The notes under the pieces: model-generated
What the model saw: only the letters and a program-made list of their open reading frames with translations
Database searches by the model: none
What the model was told of the DNA's origin: nothing
From: Streptomyces griseochromogenes
GTDB lineage: Bacteria; Actinomycetota; Actinomycetes; Streptomycetales; Streptomycetaceae
Length of the DNA stretch: 64,000 bases
Assembly: GCF_001542625.1 (NCBI RefSeq)
Contig: NZ_CP016279.1
Span: forward strand, 992,001 to 1,056,000
Direction: 5' to 3'
In this document: positions 38,849 through 48,018 of the stretch, one piece after another
Numbering within the stretch: position 1 is the first letter of the stretch
Layout of the letters: every line of letters begins with the position of its first letter
Position numbers and translations under genes: made by a program

Positions 38849-39769
38849 GTGACGCAATCCACGGATCTGGACCTGAACCTGCTCGTCGCCCTGGACGTTC
38901 TGCTGGAGGAGCAGAGCGTGCAGGGGGCCGCCCGCCGGCTGCACCTGTCCGAGCCGGCGATGAGCCGCACCCTCGGCCGGATCCGCAAGGCCCTCGGCGA
39001 TCCGGTCCTCGTCCGGGCCGGGCGCCGGATGGTGCCGACGCCGCGCGCGCTCGCCGTGCGGGCCGAGGTGAGCGCGGTGGTGGAGCGGGCCCGCGCGCTG
39101 TTCCGGTCCGGCCGGGACACCGACCTGAGGACGGTGGAACGCACCTTCGCGATCCTCGGCCACGACATGATCGCCGCGTCCCTCGGCCCGGCCCTGTTCG
39201 CGCGCGCCGCCCGGGAGGCGCCCGGTATCCGGATCCGTTTTCTGGCGGAGAGCCACGTGGACGTGCCCTACCTGCGGGAGGGCACCGCCGACCTGGAAGT
39301 GGGGGTGATCGACACGGTGGCGCCCGAGGTGCATGTGGAGGCACTCGCCGAGGACCGGATGGTCGGTGTCGTGCGTGCCGGACACCCGCTGCTGGAGGGG
39401 GAGATGACGCCGGAGCGGTTCGCCGGCCAGGCCGCTCACATCACCGTCTCGCGACGGGGCAGGCTGTACGGACCCGTCGACGGAGCGCTCGCCGAACTCG
39501 GCCTGGAGCGGCGGGTGGTGGGCAGCGTGGCGACGTTCCCCGCTTCCCTCTTCGCCATCCGTGACACCGATCTGGTGGGGATGATCGGCAGCAGGGCCGA
39601 GCCGATGGCGGCGGCGCTCGGACTCAGGACGTTCCCGGTGCCGGTGCCCCTGCCGCCGCTGCGGCTGGGGCTGGCCTGGCATCCGCGCCACGACGCCGAT
39701 CCGGCCCACGCCTGGCTGCGCATGTGCGTCCGGGAACTGGAGGAGCTGTCAGCCGGCCGGAGGGGATAG
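38849..39769 (+). CDS. LysR-family transcriptional regulator
   Basis: 306 residues: winged HTH at the N-terminus (LNLLVALDVLLEEQSVQGAA, LSEPAMSRTLGRIRKALGD) and a periplasmic-binding-like effector domain. It is of the NodD/LeuO-like subtype in which the HTH is followed by VLVRAGRRMVPTPRA. GTG 38849 has GGGA 9 nt upstream; ATG 38834 lacks a ribosome site and lies in the LysR-box-like dyad. It probably controls the divergent MFS exporter and itself. Its 3' end overlaps the convergent MarR-GNAT gene by 21 nt. Confidence 0.9.
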   Translation: MTQSTDLDLNLLVALDVLLEEQSVQGAARRLHLSEPAMSRTLGRIRKALGDPVLVRAGRRMVPTPRALAVRAEVSAVVERARALFRSGRDTDLRTVERTFAILGHDMIAASLGPALFARAAREAPGIRIRFLAESHVDVPYLREGTADLEVGVIDTVAPEVHVEALAEDRMVGVVRAGHPLLEGEMTPERFAGQAAHITVSRRGRLYGPVDGALAELGLERRVVGSVATFPASLFAIRDTDLVGMIGSRAEPMAAALGLRTFPVPVPLPPLRLGLAWHPRHDADPAHAWLRMCVRELEELSAGRRG

Positions 39770-40657
39770 CCGCTTCTCGAACCAGTGGCTGGCGTACACG
39801 TTGTCGTCGTAGCGCGGGATCTCCGTGTAGCCGCACGCCAGGTACATCGCCCGCGCCTCGCTGAGCGCGGCGTGCGTGTCCAGTCGTACGACACCCAGGC
39901 CGCGGGTGTGTGCCTCCCGCTCCAGCCCGTCCAGCAGCCGCCGGGCCAGACCCAGCCGCCGTGCCTCGGGGCTCACCCACACATGCCGGATCTCACCGAC
40001 CCCCGGCCCGAGGCGCCGCAGCGCCCCGCAGCCCACCGGCCGTCCCTCCTCGAAGGCGACCAGGAAGGCACCGGCGTCCCCGGTCACCTCCTCGGGGCGG
40101 ACCAGGGCGGCCCGGTCGAAGCCCTCCGGGAAGCGGGCGTCGATGTCGGCCGCGTACGCGTCCAGGCACGCCCGGGCGTCGGGCGAGGCCCCGTCGACGG
40201 CCTCCAGTGTGATCCCCGCCAGCCGCAGCAGGCGCCGCGCGGTCGCCATCGCGCCGGTCAGCTCGGCCCGCTGGTCCGGGCTGAGCCCGTCGAGCAGCCC
40301 GGCGGCGAGGGCGTCGGACCGCCGGTTCTGCTCGCGGACCTCGGCGCGGCCGGCCGGGGTCAGCTCGACGGTCCGCAGCCGGCTGTCGTGCGGGGGCACG
40401 CCGAGGCGGACCATGCCCTGCGCCTCCAGTGCCTTGGTCATCCGGCTGAGGTAGCCGGCGTCCAGCCCGAGCCTGCCGCGCAGCTCGCGCAGGGAGACGC
40501 CGGCCGTGCCGTCGGCGATCTCGAACAGCAGCCGGGCCTCTCCGAGGGGGCGGTCCTGCCCCAGGTAGTGATCGTCCAGGGCGCCGATGCGGCGGGTGAA
40601 GTACCGGTTGAAACGGCGGAAGGCCTCGACCTGCTCCGCCGACACTCGCTCCGTCAT
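39749..40657 (-). CDS. MarR-family regulator fused to a GNAT acetyltransferase
   Basis: 302 residues. Residues 1-140 form a MarR winged helix (FNRYFTRRIGALDDHYLG, SLRELRGRLGLDAGYLSRM, VELTPAGRAEV). Residues of about 150-300 form a GNAT domain with the acetyl-CoA loop VSPEARRLGLARRLLD and LDTHAALSEARAMYLACGY. The fusion is a known bacterial architecture; acceptor substrate unknown. ATG 40657 has no ribosome site. A TAAAGT hexamer ends 7 nt upstream, so a leaderless message is likely, and a palindrome overlaps that hexamer, which suggests autoregulation. Confidence 0.9.
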   Translation of the reverse strand: MTERVSAEQVEAFRRFNRYFTRRIGALDDHYLGQDRPLGEARLLFEIADGTAGVSLRELRGRLGLDAGYLSRMTKALEAQGMVRLGVPPHDSRLRTVELTPAGRAEVREQNRRSDALAAGLLDGLSPDQRAELTGAMATARRLLRLAGITLEAVDGASPDARACLDAYAADIDARFPEGFDRAALVRPEEVTGDAGAFLVAFEEGRPVGCGALRRLGPGVGEIRHVWVSPEARRLGLARRLLDGLEREAHTRGLGVVRLDTHAALSEARAMYLACGYTEIPRYDDNVYASHWFEKRLSPPAG

Positions 40658-40659
40658 TC

Positions 40660-40680
40660 TTTGACTTTAGTCAAATGACT
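40660..40680. promoter_or_regulatory. Palindromic operator over the -10 of the MarR-GNAT gene
   Basis: TTTGACT-TT-AGTCAAA (7-bp arms), overlapping a second dyad AGTCA-AA-TGACT. On the minus strand it contains the probable -10 TAAAGT. The position fits a MarR autorepressor site. Confidence 0.6.
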
Positions 40681-40700
40681 GCGGGGAGGTCCATGGCCGC

Positions 40701-41450
40701 TCAGCGGTTCTCCAGATCCTCCAGCTTGGACACGTCCACCGACTCCTTCACGGAAGGAGTGGCGGACGGCACCGGCTCGCCGTAGTCCGAGAACTTCACC
40801 GTCAGGTCGGTGCCGTCGCCCTTCAGGGTTCCCCCGACCAGCAGGTGCGGCGAGTCCGACGTGACGTACAGGGTGAACGGCGTGCCGTCCTCCTCGCCCT
40901 TCAGCGGGATCACCGGGATGCCGTCGACCTCGGTCCTGTCGCCTTTCGCCAGCGACTCCTCGTCGAACGAGCCGGTCATGTCCTTCTGGAAGGCGTTCAG
41001 GTCGCAGGCCTTGCCCCAGCTCTTGAGCGGGCCGTCGTGAGTGGTGCCGTGGACGTACCGGTCCTTGAACATCTCGGCCGCCGCGTTGCCCTCGCTGCCC
41101 GAAAGCTCGGCCTTCCAGTACGCACGGTCGGCCTTCATCCACACCTCGTCGCCCCGTTTGACGATCTCGACGGCGCCGCCGTCCGCGCCCTTTCGTACCG
41201 TGCCGACGCAGTTGCCGTCCCGGTCCAGGGCCAGGTCCATCGACTCCACTTCCCCCTTCTTCGTGGCCGCGGTCCGGTCCGTCCACGTCATGTGGAGGGA
41301 GTGGGTGTGGAGCAGGTGGTCCTCGGCCTCCCGGGCGAGTTCGCGGGCGCCCGGATCGCCGGTGTCGTCCGCGGGTGCCGCCGCGGCCAGGGCGGGGGTG
41401 AGCAGCAAAGCCACGCTCGCCGCCGCACAGATCAGCGGTCGTCCGGCCAT
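40701..41450 (-). CDS. Secreted LppX/LolA-like protein
   Basis: 249 residues with a Sec signal peptide (AGRPLICAAASVALLLTPALA, cleavage near AAA-AP). The mature part is beta-rich (DLALDRDGNCVGTVRKG, VEIVKRGDEVWMKADRAYWK, GIPVIPLKGEEDGTPFTLYV), in the manner of the LppX/LprG/LolA-fold family that carries lipids or acts in the envelope. There is no lipobox Cys, unlike most relatives, so it is probably released or wall-associated. ATG 41450 has GGAGG 8 nt upstream. Confidence 0.75.
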   Translation of the reverse strand: MAGRPLICAAASVALLLTPALAAAAPADDTGDPGARELAREAEDHLLHTHSLHMTWTDRTAATKKGEVESMDLALDRDGNCVGTVRKGADGGAVEIVKRGDEVWMKADRAYWKAELSGSEGNAAAEMFKDRYVHGTTHDGPLKSWGKACDLNAFQKDMTGSFDEESLAKGDRTEVDGIPVIPLKGEEDGTPFTLYVTSDSPHLLVGGTLKGDGTDLTVKFSDYGEPVPSATPSVKESVDVSKLEDLENR

Positions 41451-41595
41451 CGCGGTACCTCCGTGATCACCCCAAGCCCCCTGTTCCAGCCTACTTTTGT
41501 CCGTTTTCGACCGCATTTTCAGTGACGCGGCGCACTTTCGGTCGTCGATTGCGCATGCGATCCGCCCCCCGGGGGCAGGCGGTCACGGTCCCTGA

Positions 41596-41617
41596 CTGTG
41601 ACACAGCTGTGACACAG
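41596..41617. promoter_or_regulatory. Tandem palindromes upstream of the bet operon
   Basis: CTGTGACACAG occurs twice back to back; each 11-mer is itself a dyad (CTGTG-A-CACAG). It lies 34 nt before the first gene of the betaine operon, a typical operator position. No dedicated regulator gene sits next to it. Confidence 0.6.
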
Positions 41618-41651
41618 GGGCACTGAACAGGAACGGAAGGCAATACCGATC

Positions 41652-43172
41652 ATGGCGGACAGAACGGCACGACAGGCCCAGGCGACCATCCACGCGGGGG
41701 GCGAGTGGCTGGAAGCGGTCTCCGGTGCCACGCGCGAGATCCTCGACCCCGCGGACGCCCGGGCGTTCGCCGTGGTCGCCGAGGGTGACGAGAAGGACGC
41801 GGAGCGCGCGGTGGTCGCGGCCCGGCAGGCGTTCGACCGCGGACCCTGGCCCGGCACCCCCGTCGCCGAGCGCGCCGCCCTGCTGCGCCGCGTCGCCGAC
41901 CTCCTCGTGCGCGACCGCGAGGAACTCGGCCTGCTGGAGAGCCGGGACGCGGGCAAGACCGTCGAGGAGGGCCGCGTCGACATCGACTGCGTCGCCGACG
42001 CCTTCCGCTACTTCGCCGACCTGGTCGCCGCCGAGGCCCCCGGCCGGGTCGTCGACGCGGGCTCGCCCGACATCCACAGCGTCGTCGTCCATGAGCCGGT
42101 CGGCGTCTGCGCCATGATCACACCCTGGAACTACCCGCTGCTCCAGGCCAGCTGGAAGATCGCCCCGGCGCTCGCCGCCGGCAACACCTTCGTCATCAAG
42201 CCCAGCGAGATCACCCCGATGACGACCATCGCGCTGATCGACCTGCTGGCCGAGGCGGGCCTGCCCGCCGGTGTCGCCAACCTGGTCACCGGCCCCGGTC
42301 ACACCGTCGGCGCCCGTCTCGCCGAGCACCCCGACGTCGACCTGGTCTCCTTCACCGGCGGCCTGATCAGCGGCACCAAGGTCGCCCAGGCCGCCGCCCC
42401 GACCGTCAAGAAGGTCGCCCTCGAACTCGGCGGCAAGAACCCCAACGTGGTCTTCGCCGACGCCTGCGCCACCGAGGAGGGCTTCGACACCGCCGTCGAC
42501 CAGGCCCTCAACGCGGCCTTCATCCACAGCGGCCAGGTCTGCTCGGCCGGCGCCCGGCTCATCGTCGAGGAATCCGTGCGGGACCGCTTCGTCGCCGAAC
42601 TCGCCCGCCGCGCCGGGAAGATCCGGCTCGGCCGCGGCACCGAGGACGGCGTCGAGTGCGGCCCCCTCGTCTCCGAGCAGCAGCGCGCCAAGACCGAGGC
42701 GTACGTCGCGTCCGCCCTGGCCGAGGGCGCGGTGCTGCGCTGCGGCGGCAAGCGCCCGGAGCCGGCCGCGCAGCGGCCCGAGTCCGGCTACTTCTACGAG
42801 CCCACCGTCCTCGACCGCTGTCACCGCGAGATGAAGGTCGTCCGCGAGGAGGTCTTCGGGCCGGTCCTCACCGTCGAGACCTTCCGCACCGAGGAGGAGG
42901 CGGTGTCCCTCGCCAACGACACCGAGTACGGCCTCGCGGGCGCCGTCTGGACGGCCGACGCCGGCCGGGCCCGGCGGGTCGCGGGACGGCTGCGCCACGG
43001 CACCGTCTGGATCAACGACTTCCACCCCTATCTGCCGCAGGCGGAGTGGGGCGGCTTCGGCAAGAGCGGCACGGGCCGCGAGCTGGGGCCGGCCGGTCTC
43101 GCCGAGTACCGCGAGACCAAGCACGTGTACCAGAACCTCGCGCCGAAGCCGGTGCGCTGGTTCGCCGGCTGA
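41652..43172 (+). CDS. betB: Betaine-aldehyde dehydrogenase family protein
   Basis: A 506-residue NAD(P)-dependent aldehyde dehydrogenase, expected to oxidise betaine aldehyde to glycine betaine. It has PWNYPLLQASWKIAPALAAGN, the catalytic Glu in LELGGKNPNVVF and the nucleophile Cys in SGQVCSAGARL. It heads an operon with a GMC choline-dehydrogenase-like enzyme and a betaine-type ABC importer, which is what fixes the substrate; the protein family alone would not. ATG 41652 has GGAAGG about 12 nt upstream. Confidence 0.88.
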   Translation: MADRTARQAQATIHAGGEWLEAVSGATREILDPADARAFAVVAEGDEKDAERAVVAARQAFDRGPWPGTPVAERAALLRRVADLLVRDREELGLLESRDAGKTVEEGRVDIDCVADAFRYFADLVAAEAPGRVVDAGSPDIHSVVVHEPVGVCAMITPWNYPLLQASWKIAPALAAGNTFVIKPSEITPMTTIALIDLLAEAGLPAGVANLVTGPGHTVGARLAEHPDVDLVSFTGGLISGTKVAQAAAPTVKKVALELGGKNPNVVFADACATEEGFDTAVDQALNAAFIHSGQVCSAGARLIVEESVRDRFVAELARRAGKIRLGRGTEDGVECGPLVSEQQRAKTEAYVASALAEGAVLRCGGKRPEPAAQRPESGYFYEPTVLDRCHREMKVVREEVFGPVLTVETFRTEEEAVSLANDTEYGLAGAVWTADAGRARRVAGRLRHGTVWINDFHPYLPQAEWGGFGKSGTGRELGPAGLAEYRETKHVYQNLAPKPVRWFAG

Positions 43173-43219
43173 GCCGCCGACCCGTCCCGGCCGACCTCCC
43201 CACCTGGAGTACCACCCCC

Positions 43220-44770
43220 ATGTCCCACCCCCTGCCTGAGCATACGAACACGCACACCTACGACTATGTCGTCATCGGCGGCGGCACCGCCGGATCCGTC
43301 ATCGCCTCCCGCCTCACCGAGGACCCGGACGTCACCGTCGCCGTCATCGAGGGCGGCCCGAGCGACGTCGGCCGCGACGACGTGCTGACCCTGCGCCGCT
43401 GGATGGGCCTGCTCGGCGGCGACCTCGACTACGACTACCCGACCACCGAACAGCCCCGCGGCAACTCCCACATCCGGCACAGCCGCGCCCGCGTCCTCGG
43501 CGGCTGCTCCTCGCACAACACCCTGATCTCCTTCAAGCCGCTCCCGTCCGACTGGGACGAGTGGGAGGCGGCCGGGGCCAAGGGCTGGGGCGCCGTCCCC
43601 ATGGAGGCCTACTTCGCCCGCCTCCTCAACAACATCGTCTCCGTGGACGAGAAGGACCGGAACGCCATCGCCCGCGACTTCGTGGACGCCGCCCGGTCGG
43701 CGCTCGGGGTCCCCCGCGTCGAGGGCTTCAACAAGAAGCCGTTCACCGAGGGCGCCGGCTTCTTCGACCTCGCCTACCACCCCGAGAACAACAAGCGTTC
43801 CTCCGCCTCGGTGGCCTACCTGCACCCGGTGATGGACGAACGCCCCAACCTCCGCGTCCTCCTGGAGACCTGGGCGCACAAGCTGGAGCTGAGCGGCACC
43901 CGCGCCGAGGGCGTGCACGTGCGCACCAAGGACGGCGAGGAACTGCTGATCCGCGCCCGGAGCGAGGTCGTGCTGTGCGCCGGCGCCGTCGACTCCCCGC
44001 GCCTGCTGATGCACTCGGGCATCGGACCGCGTGCGGACCTGGAGACCCTCGGCATCCCGGTCGTCCACGACCTGCCGGGCGTCGGCGAGAACCTGCTCGA
44101 CCACCCCGAGTCGGTCATCGTCTGGGAGACCCACGGACCGATCCCGGAGAACTCCGCGATGGACTCCGACGCGGGCCTGTTCGTCCGCCGCGACCCCGAA
44201 CACGCGGGCCCGGACCTGATGTTCCACTTCTACCAGATCCCGTTCACGGACAATCCCGAGCGACTGGGTTACCGGCGGCCGGAGTTCGGCGTCTCCATGA
44301 CCCCGAACATCCCCAAGCCGAAGAGCCGCGGCCGCCTCTACCTGACCAGTGCCGACCCGTCCGTGAAGCCCGCGCTGGACTTCCGCTACTTCACCGACGA
44401 GGACGACTACGACGCCAAGACGCTGGTCGACGGCATCCGCATCGCCCGCGAGATCGCCAAGGCCGAGCCGCTGGCGGGCTGGCTGAAGCGGGAGGTGTGC
44501 CCCGGCCCCGACGTCACCGGCGACGAGGAGCTGAGCGAGTACGCCCGCAAGGTCGCCCACACGGTGTACCACCCCGCCGGCACCTGCAAGATGGGCGCCG
44601 CCGATGACGAACTCGCCGTGGTCGACCCCGAGCTGAGGATCCGCGGCCTCGACGGCATACGCATCGCCGACGCCTCCGTCTTCCCAACCATGACCGCCGT
44701 CAATCCGATGATCGGGGTGCTCATGGTCGGGGAAAGGGCCGTCGACCTGATCGGAGGTGGTGCGCGATGA
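43220..44770 (+). CDS. betA: GMC oxidoreductase, choline dehydrogenase type
   Basis: A 516-residue FAD enzyme. The N-terminal dinucleotide motif is [14 protein letters not shown] (Gly20-25), GMC signature 1 is in [10 protein letters not shown] and signature 2 in [15 protein letters not shown]. The catalytic His is in [10 protein letters not shown] and the C-terminal FAD/substrate segment is [17 protein letters not shown]. Position between betB and a betaine transporter indicates choline oxidation to betaine aldehyde. ATG 43220 has GGAG 9 nt upstream; the stop overlaps the next start (ATGA). Confidence 0.88.
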   Translation: MSHPLPEHTNTHTYDYVVIGGGTAGSVIASRLTEDPDVTVAVIEGGPSDVGRDDVLTLRRWMGLLGGDLDYDYPTTEQPRGNSHIRHSRARVLGGCSSHNTLISFKPLPSDWDEWEAAGAKGWGAVPMEAYFARLLNNIVSVDEKDRNAIARDFVDAARSALGVPRVEGFNKKPFTEGAGFFDLAYHPENNKRSSASVAYLHPVMDERPNLRVLLETWAHKLELSGTRAEGVHVRTKDGEELLIRARSEVVLCAGAVDSPRLLMHSGIGPRADLETLGIPVVHDLPGVGENLLDHPESVIVWETHGPIPENSAMDSDAGLFVRRDPEHAGPDLMFHFYQIPFTDNPERLGYRRPEFGVSMTPNIPKPKSRGRLYLTSADPSVKPALDFRYFTDEDDYDAKTLVDGIRIAREIAKAEPLAGWLKREVCPGPDVTGDEELSEYARKVAHTVYHPAGTCKMGAADDELAVVDPELRIRGLDGIRIADASVFPTMTAVNPMIGVLMVGERAVDLIGGGAR

Positions 44771-46077
44771 CGCTCACGGTCCCCACCCGCAAGCCCCCCA
44801 CCGCCGGCACCCCCGTCTTCTCCGTGGACGGCCTGTGGAAGGTCTTCGGCCCGAAGGCCGACCGCGTCCCGGCCGACCCGGAACTCAGCACGCTCAGCCC
44901 CGCCGACCTGCGCTCGCGCACCGGCTGCACGGCCGCCGTCCGGGACGTCTCCTTCGACGTGCGCAAGGGCGAGGTCTTCGTCGTGATGGGCCTGTCCGGT
45001 TCCGGCAAGTCCACGCTCGTGCGCTGTCTGACCCGGCTGATCGAGCCGACGGCAGGCAGGATCGCCATCGACGGCGAGGACGTGCGCGCCATGGACAAGG
45101 CCCGCCTGCGCGAACTGCGCCGCCACCGCGCCGCCATGGTCTTCCAGCACTTCGGCCTGCTCCCGCACCGCACGGTCCTGGACAACGTGGCCTACGGCCT
45201 GGAGATCCAGGGCGTCGGCAAGGCCGAACGGCGCGAGCGGGCCGCCGAGTTCGTCGCCAAGGTCGGCCTGGAGGGCATGGAGAAGCGCCGCCCCGGCCAG
45301 CTCTCCGGCGGCCAGCGCCAGCGCGTCGGGCTCGCCCGCGCGCTCGCCGTCGACCCCGAGGTCCTCCTCTTCGACGAGCCCTTCAGCGCGCTCGACCCGC
45401 TCATCCGGCGCGACATGCAGGAAGAGGTGGTCCGTCTGCACCGCGAGGAGGGCCGCACGATGGTCTTCATCACCCATGACCTCGCCGAGGCCCTGAAGCT
45501 CGGCGACCGCATCGCCCTGATGCGCGACGGCCGCGTGGTCCAGCTCGGCACGCCCGAGGAGATCGTCTCCTCCCCGGCCGACGACTACGTCCGCGAGTTC
45601 GTCCGCGACGTCCCGCGCGAACACGTCGTCACCTGCCGCACGGCCATGCGCCCGGTGTCCCCGCAGGACGCGGCGGACGGCCCCGCGGTCCGCCCCGAGG
45701 CCCCGGTGGCCGAGGCGATCGAGGCAGTGGCCCGCGCGGGCGCTCCGGCCCGGGTGATGGACGAGGGCAAGTGCGTCGGCGTGGTCGACCACGCGCAGCT
45801 GCTGGGCGTGGTGGCAAACGTGACCACGACCGACGGCACCACGGCACCGGTGGACGCAGACTCCGCCGCGGCCGCAACCGCCGTCGACGGCGTGACCGCA
45901 GACAGCGCTGTGGCCGCGGATGCGGACGGCGATGTGGTCGAGGGCGTCGATTCCGTCGTGGCCGCCGTTGCCGACGCCGCCGTGGCGGCGGCGGGCGGTC
46001 GTGCCGCCGGGGAGGCCCCCCGCGAGCGCGGGCGAGCGACGCCCCCCGCCCCCCGCACCAGCCCGGAGGACGTCTGA
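44767..46077 (+). CDS. proV: Glycine betaine/choline ABC transporter ATP-binding protein
   Basis: 436 residues, OpuAA/ProV type. Walker A is GLSGSGKST (75-83), the Q loop is [11 protein letters not shown], the signature is LSGGQRQR and Walker B is [17 protein letters not shown]-family insert before Walker A ([16 protein letters not shown]) is characteristic. The C-terminus has only one CBS-like segment ([20 protein letters not shown]), followed by a low-complexity Ala/Val/Asp tail of about 90 residues in place of the usual second CBS. It overlaps the GMC gene by 4 nt and the permease gene by 1 nt. Confidence 0.92.
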   Translation: MTLTVPTRKPPTAGTPVFSVDGLWKVFGPKADRVPADPELSTLSPADLRSRTGCTAAVRDVSFDVRKGEVFVVMGLSGSGKSTLVRCLTRLIEPTAGRIAIDGEDVRAMDKARLRELRRHRAAMVFQHFGLLPHRTVLDNVAYGLEIQGVGKAERRERAAEFVAKVGLEGMEKRRPGQLSGGQRQRVGLARALAVDPEVLLFDEPFSALDPLIRRDMQEEVVRLHREEGRTMVFITHDLAEALKLGDRIALMRDGRVVQLGTPEEIVSSPADDYVREFVRDVPREHVVTCRTAMRPVSPQDAADGPAVRPEAPVAEAIEAVARAGAPARVMDEGKCVGVVDHAQLLGVVANVTTTDGTTAPVDADSAAAATAVDGVTADSAVAADADGDVVEGVDSVVAAVADAAVAAAGGRAAGEAPRERGRATPPAPRTSPEDV

Positions 46078-48017
46078 TGGCCACCCTCACCGTCCCCACC
46101 CCCCGCAAGGTCCCCGTCCTCAAGAACAGAGCGGTGGCCAAACTCCTCCTGCTCGCCCTGGCCGCCGCCGTCCTCGTCCCCCCGCTCAACGCCCACTGGG
46201 GCGCCGGCGCCTGGCCGCACGCCCTCACCGTCGACCTCTCCAAGCCGCTGGCCTCAGCCAGCAACTGGGTCATCGACAACCGCGACAGCCACCCCCTGTT
46301 CCTCTACTTCTTCGGCTACATCAGCAACGCCGTCGTCCTCTCCGTACGCGCCGTCTACCTCACGCTGCTCGCCGCGGGCTGGGCGGGCGTCACCGCCTTC
46401 GGTGCCCTCGTCGCCTGGCGGGTCGCCGGCCTCCGCCTGGCTGCCGGCACGGCGCTCGCCTTCCTGACCTGCGGCGCGCTCGGCATGTGGGTACCGACCA
46501 TGCAGACCCTCGCGCTGATGGTCGTCGCCGTCCTCGCCTCCGTGGCCGTCGGCGTCGTACTCGGCCTCGCCGCCGGTCTCTCCGACCGCCTCGACCGCGC
46601 CCTGCGCCCGGTCCTGGACACCATGCAGGTGCTCCCGGCGTTCGCGTACCTCCTCCCCGTCGTCCTGGTCTTCGGCATCGGCGTCCCCGCGGCCGTCCTC
46701 GCCACCGTCGTCTACGCGGCCCCGCCGATGGCCCGCCTCACCGCGCTCGGCCTGCGCGGCGCCGACCCCGAAGTCCTGGAGGCCGTGGAGTCGCTCGGCG
46801 CGACGCCCCGGCAGCGGCTGCTGACCGCCCGCATCCCGCTGGCCCGCAAGGAACTCCTGCTCGGCCTCAACCAGACGATCATGATGGCGCTGTCCATGGC
46901 CGTGATCGCCTCGGTCATCGGCGCCGGCGGCCTCGGTGACCGCGTCTACCAGGCGCTCGCCTCCGTCGACGTGGGCGCGGCCCTCGCGGCCGGCATCCCG
47001 ATCGTGCTGCTGGCGGTCGTCCTGGACCGCGTCACCGCGGCGGCCGGGGACGGCACCGACGCGAGCGAGCGCCCCCGCACGATCGGCCGGCTCTACGCCC
47101 TCGCGGTCACCGTGGCGCTCGCGCTGGCCGCCCGGCTGCTCGGCGCCCTCGACTGGCCCTCCGGCGCCACCCTGGACATCACCGGGCCGGTGAACACCGC
47201 CAAGGACTGGATGGTCGACCACCTCTACTCCGGCGTCCCGGTCGTCGGCGGCACCGCCGAATGGGCGGGACACTTCACCACCTGGATCCTGGACCCCGTC
47301 CGCAGCGGTCTGCAGTGGCTGCCCTGGTGGTCGGTGCTGCTCCTCGTCGCCGCGCTGGCCTGGGTGATCGGCACCTGGCGCACCGCGCTGACCGCCGTAC
47401 TCGCCATGGCCGCGATCGGTGTGCTCGGGGTGTGGGAGCCGTCGCTCGACACGCTCTCGCAGGTGCTCGCGGCCGTCGCCGTCACCCTCGTCCTCGGCTT
47501 CGCCACCGGCATCGCCGCCGCCCGCAGCGACCGCTTCGAGAGGGCGCTGCGCCCGGTCATGGACGTGTTCCAGACCATGCCGCAGTTCGTGTACCTGATC
47601 CCGGTCGTCGCCCTGTTCGGCGTCGGCCGTGCCCCCGCCGTCGCCGCGTCCGTCGTCTACGCCCTGCCGGCCGTCGTCCGGATCACCGCGCAGGGCCTGC
47701 GCCAGGTCGACCCGGCCGCGCTGGAGTCGGCGCGCTCGCTCGGCGCGAGTGGCCGCCAGCAGCTGTGGCAGGTCCAGCTCCCGCTCGCCAGGCGGTCGTT
47801 GCTGCTCGCCGTCAACCAGGGCGTGGTCCTGGTCCTCGCCGTCGTCATCATCGGCGGCCTGGTCGGCGGCGGTGCCCTCGGCTACAACGTCGCCTTCGGC
47901 CTCGCCCAGGGCGACCTGGCGACCGGCCTGGTCGCCGGCGCGGCCATCGTCTGCCTGGGCCTGATGCTGGACCGGGTGACCCAGCCGACCGAGCGACGCG
48001 CGAAGAAGGGAGCGTGA
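46077..48017 (+). CDS. proW: Glycine betaine/choline ABC permease, two permease domains fused
   Basis: 646 residues containing two BPD-type permease domains in tandem. The EAA loops are EAVESLGATPRQRLLTARIP in the first half and ESARSLGASGRQQLWQVQLP in the second. Each half has about five to six helices plus extra N-terminal helices. Most ProW proteins carry one such domain and dimerise; here one chain supplies both. The start ATG shares one base with the proV stop (TGATG). Confidence 0.92.
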   Translation: MATLTVPTPRKVPVLKNRAVAKLLLLALAAAVLVPPLNAHWGAGAWPHALTVDLSKPLASASNWVIDNRDSHPLFLYFFGYISNAVVLSVRAVYLTLLAAGWAGVTAFGALVAWRVAGLRLAAGTALAFLTCGALGMWVPTMQTLALMVVAVLASVAVGVVLGLAAGLSDRLDRALRPVLDTMQVLPAFAYLLPVVLVFGIGVPAAVLATVVYAAPPMARLTALGLRGADPEVLEAVESLGATPRQRLLTARIPLARKELLLGLNQTIMMALSMAVIASVIGAGGLGDRVYQALASVDVGAALAAGIPIVLLAVVLDRVTAAAGDGTDASERPRTIGRLYALAVTVALALAARLLGALDWPSGATLDITGPVNTAKDWMVDHLYSGVPVVGGTAEWAGHFTTWILDPVRSGLQWLPWWSVLLLVAALAWVIGTWRTALTAVLAMAAIGVLGVWEPSLDTLSQVLAAVAVTLVLGFATGIAAARSDRFERALRPVMDVFQTMPQFVYLIPVVALFGVGRAPAVAASVVYALPAVVRITAQGLRQVDPAALESARSLGASGRQQLWQVQLPLARRSLLLAVNQGVVLVLAVVIIGGLVGGGALGYNVAFGLAQGDLATGLVAGAAIVCLGLMLDRVTQPTERRAKKGA

Positions 48018-48018
48018 C

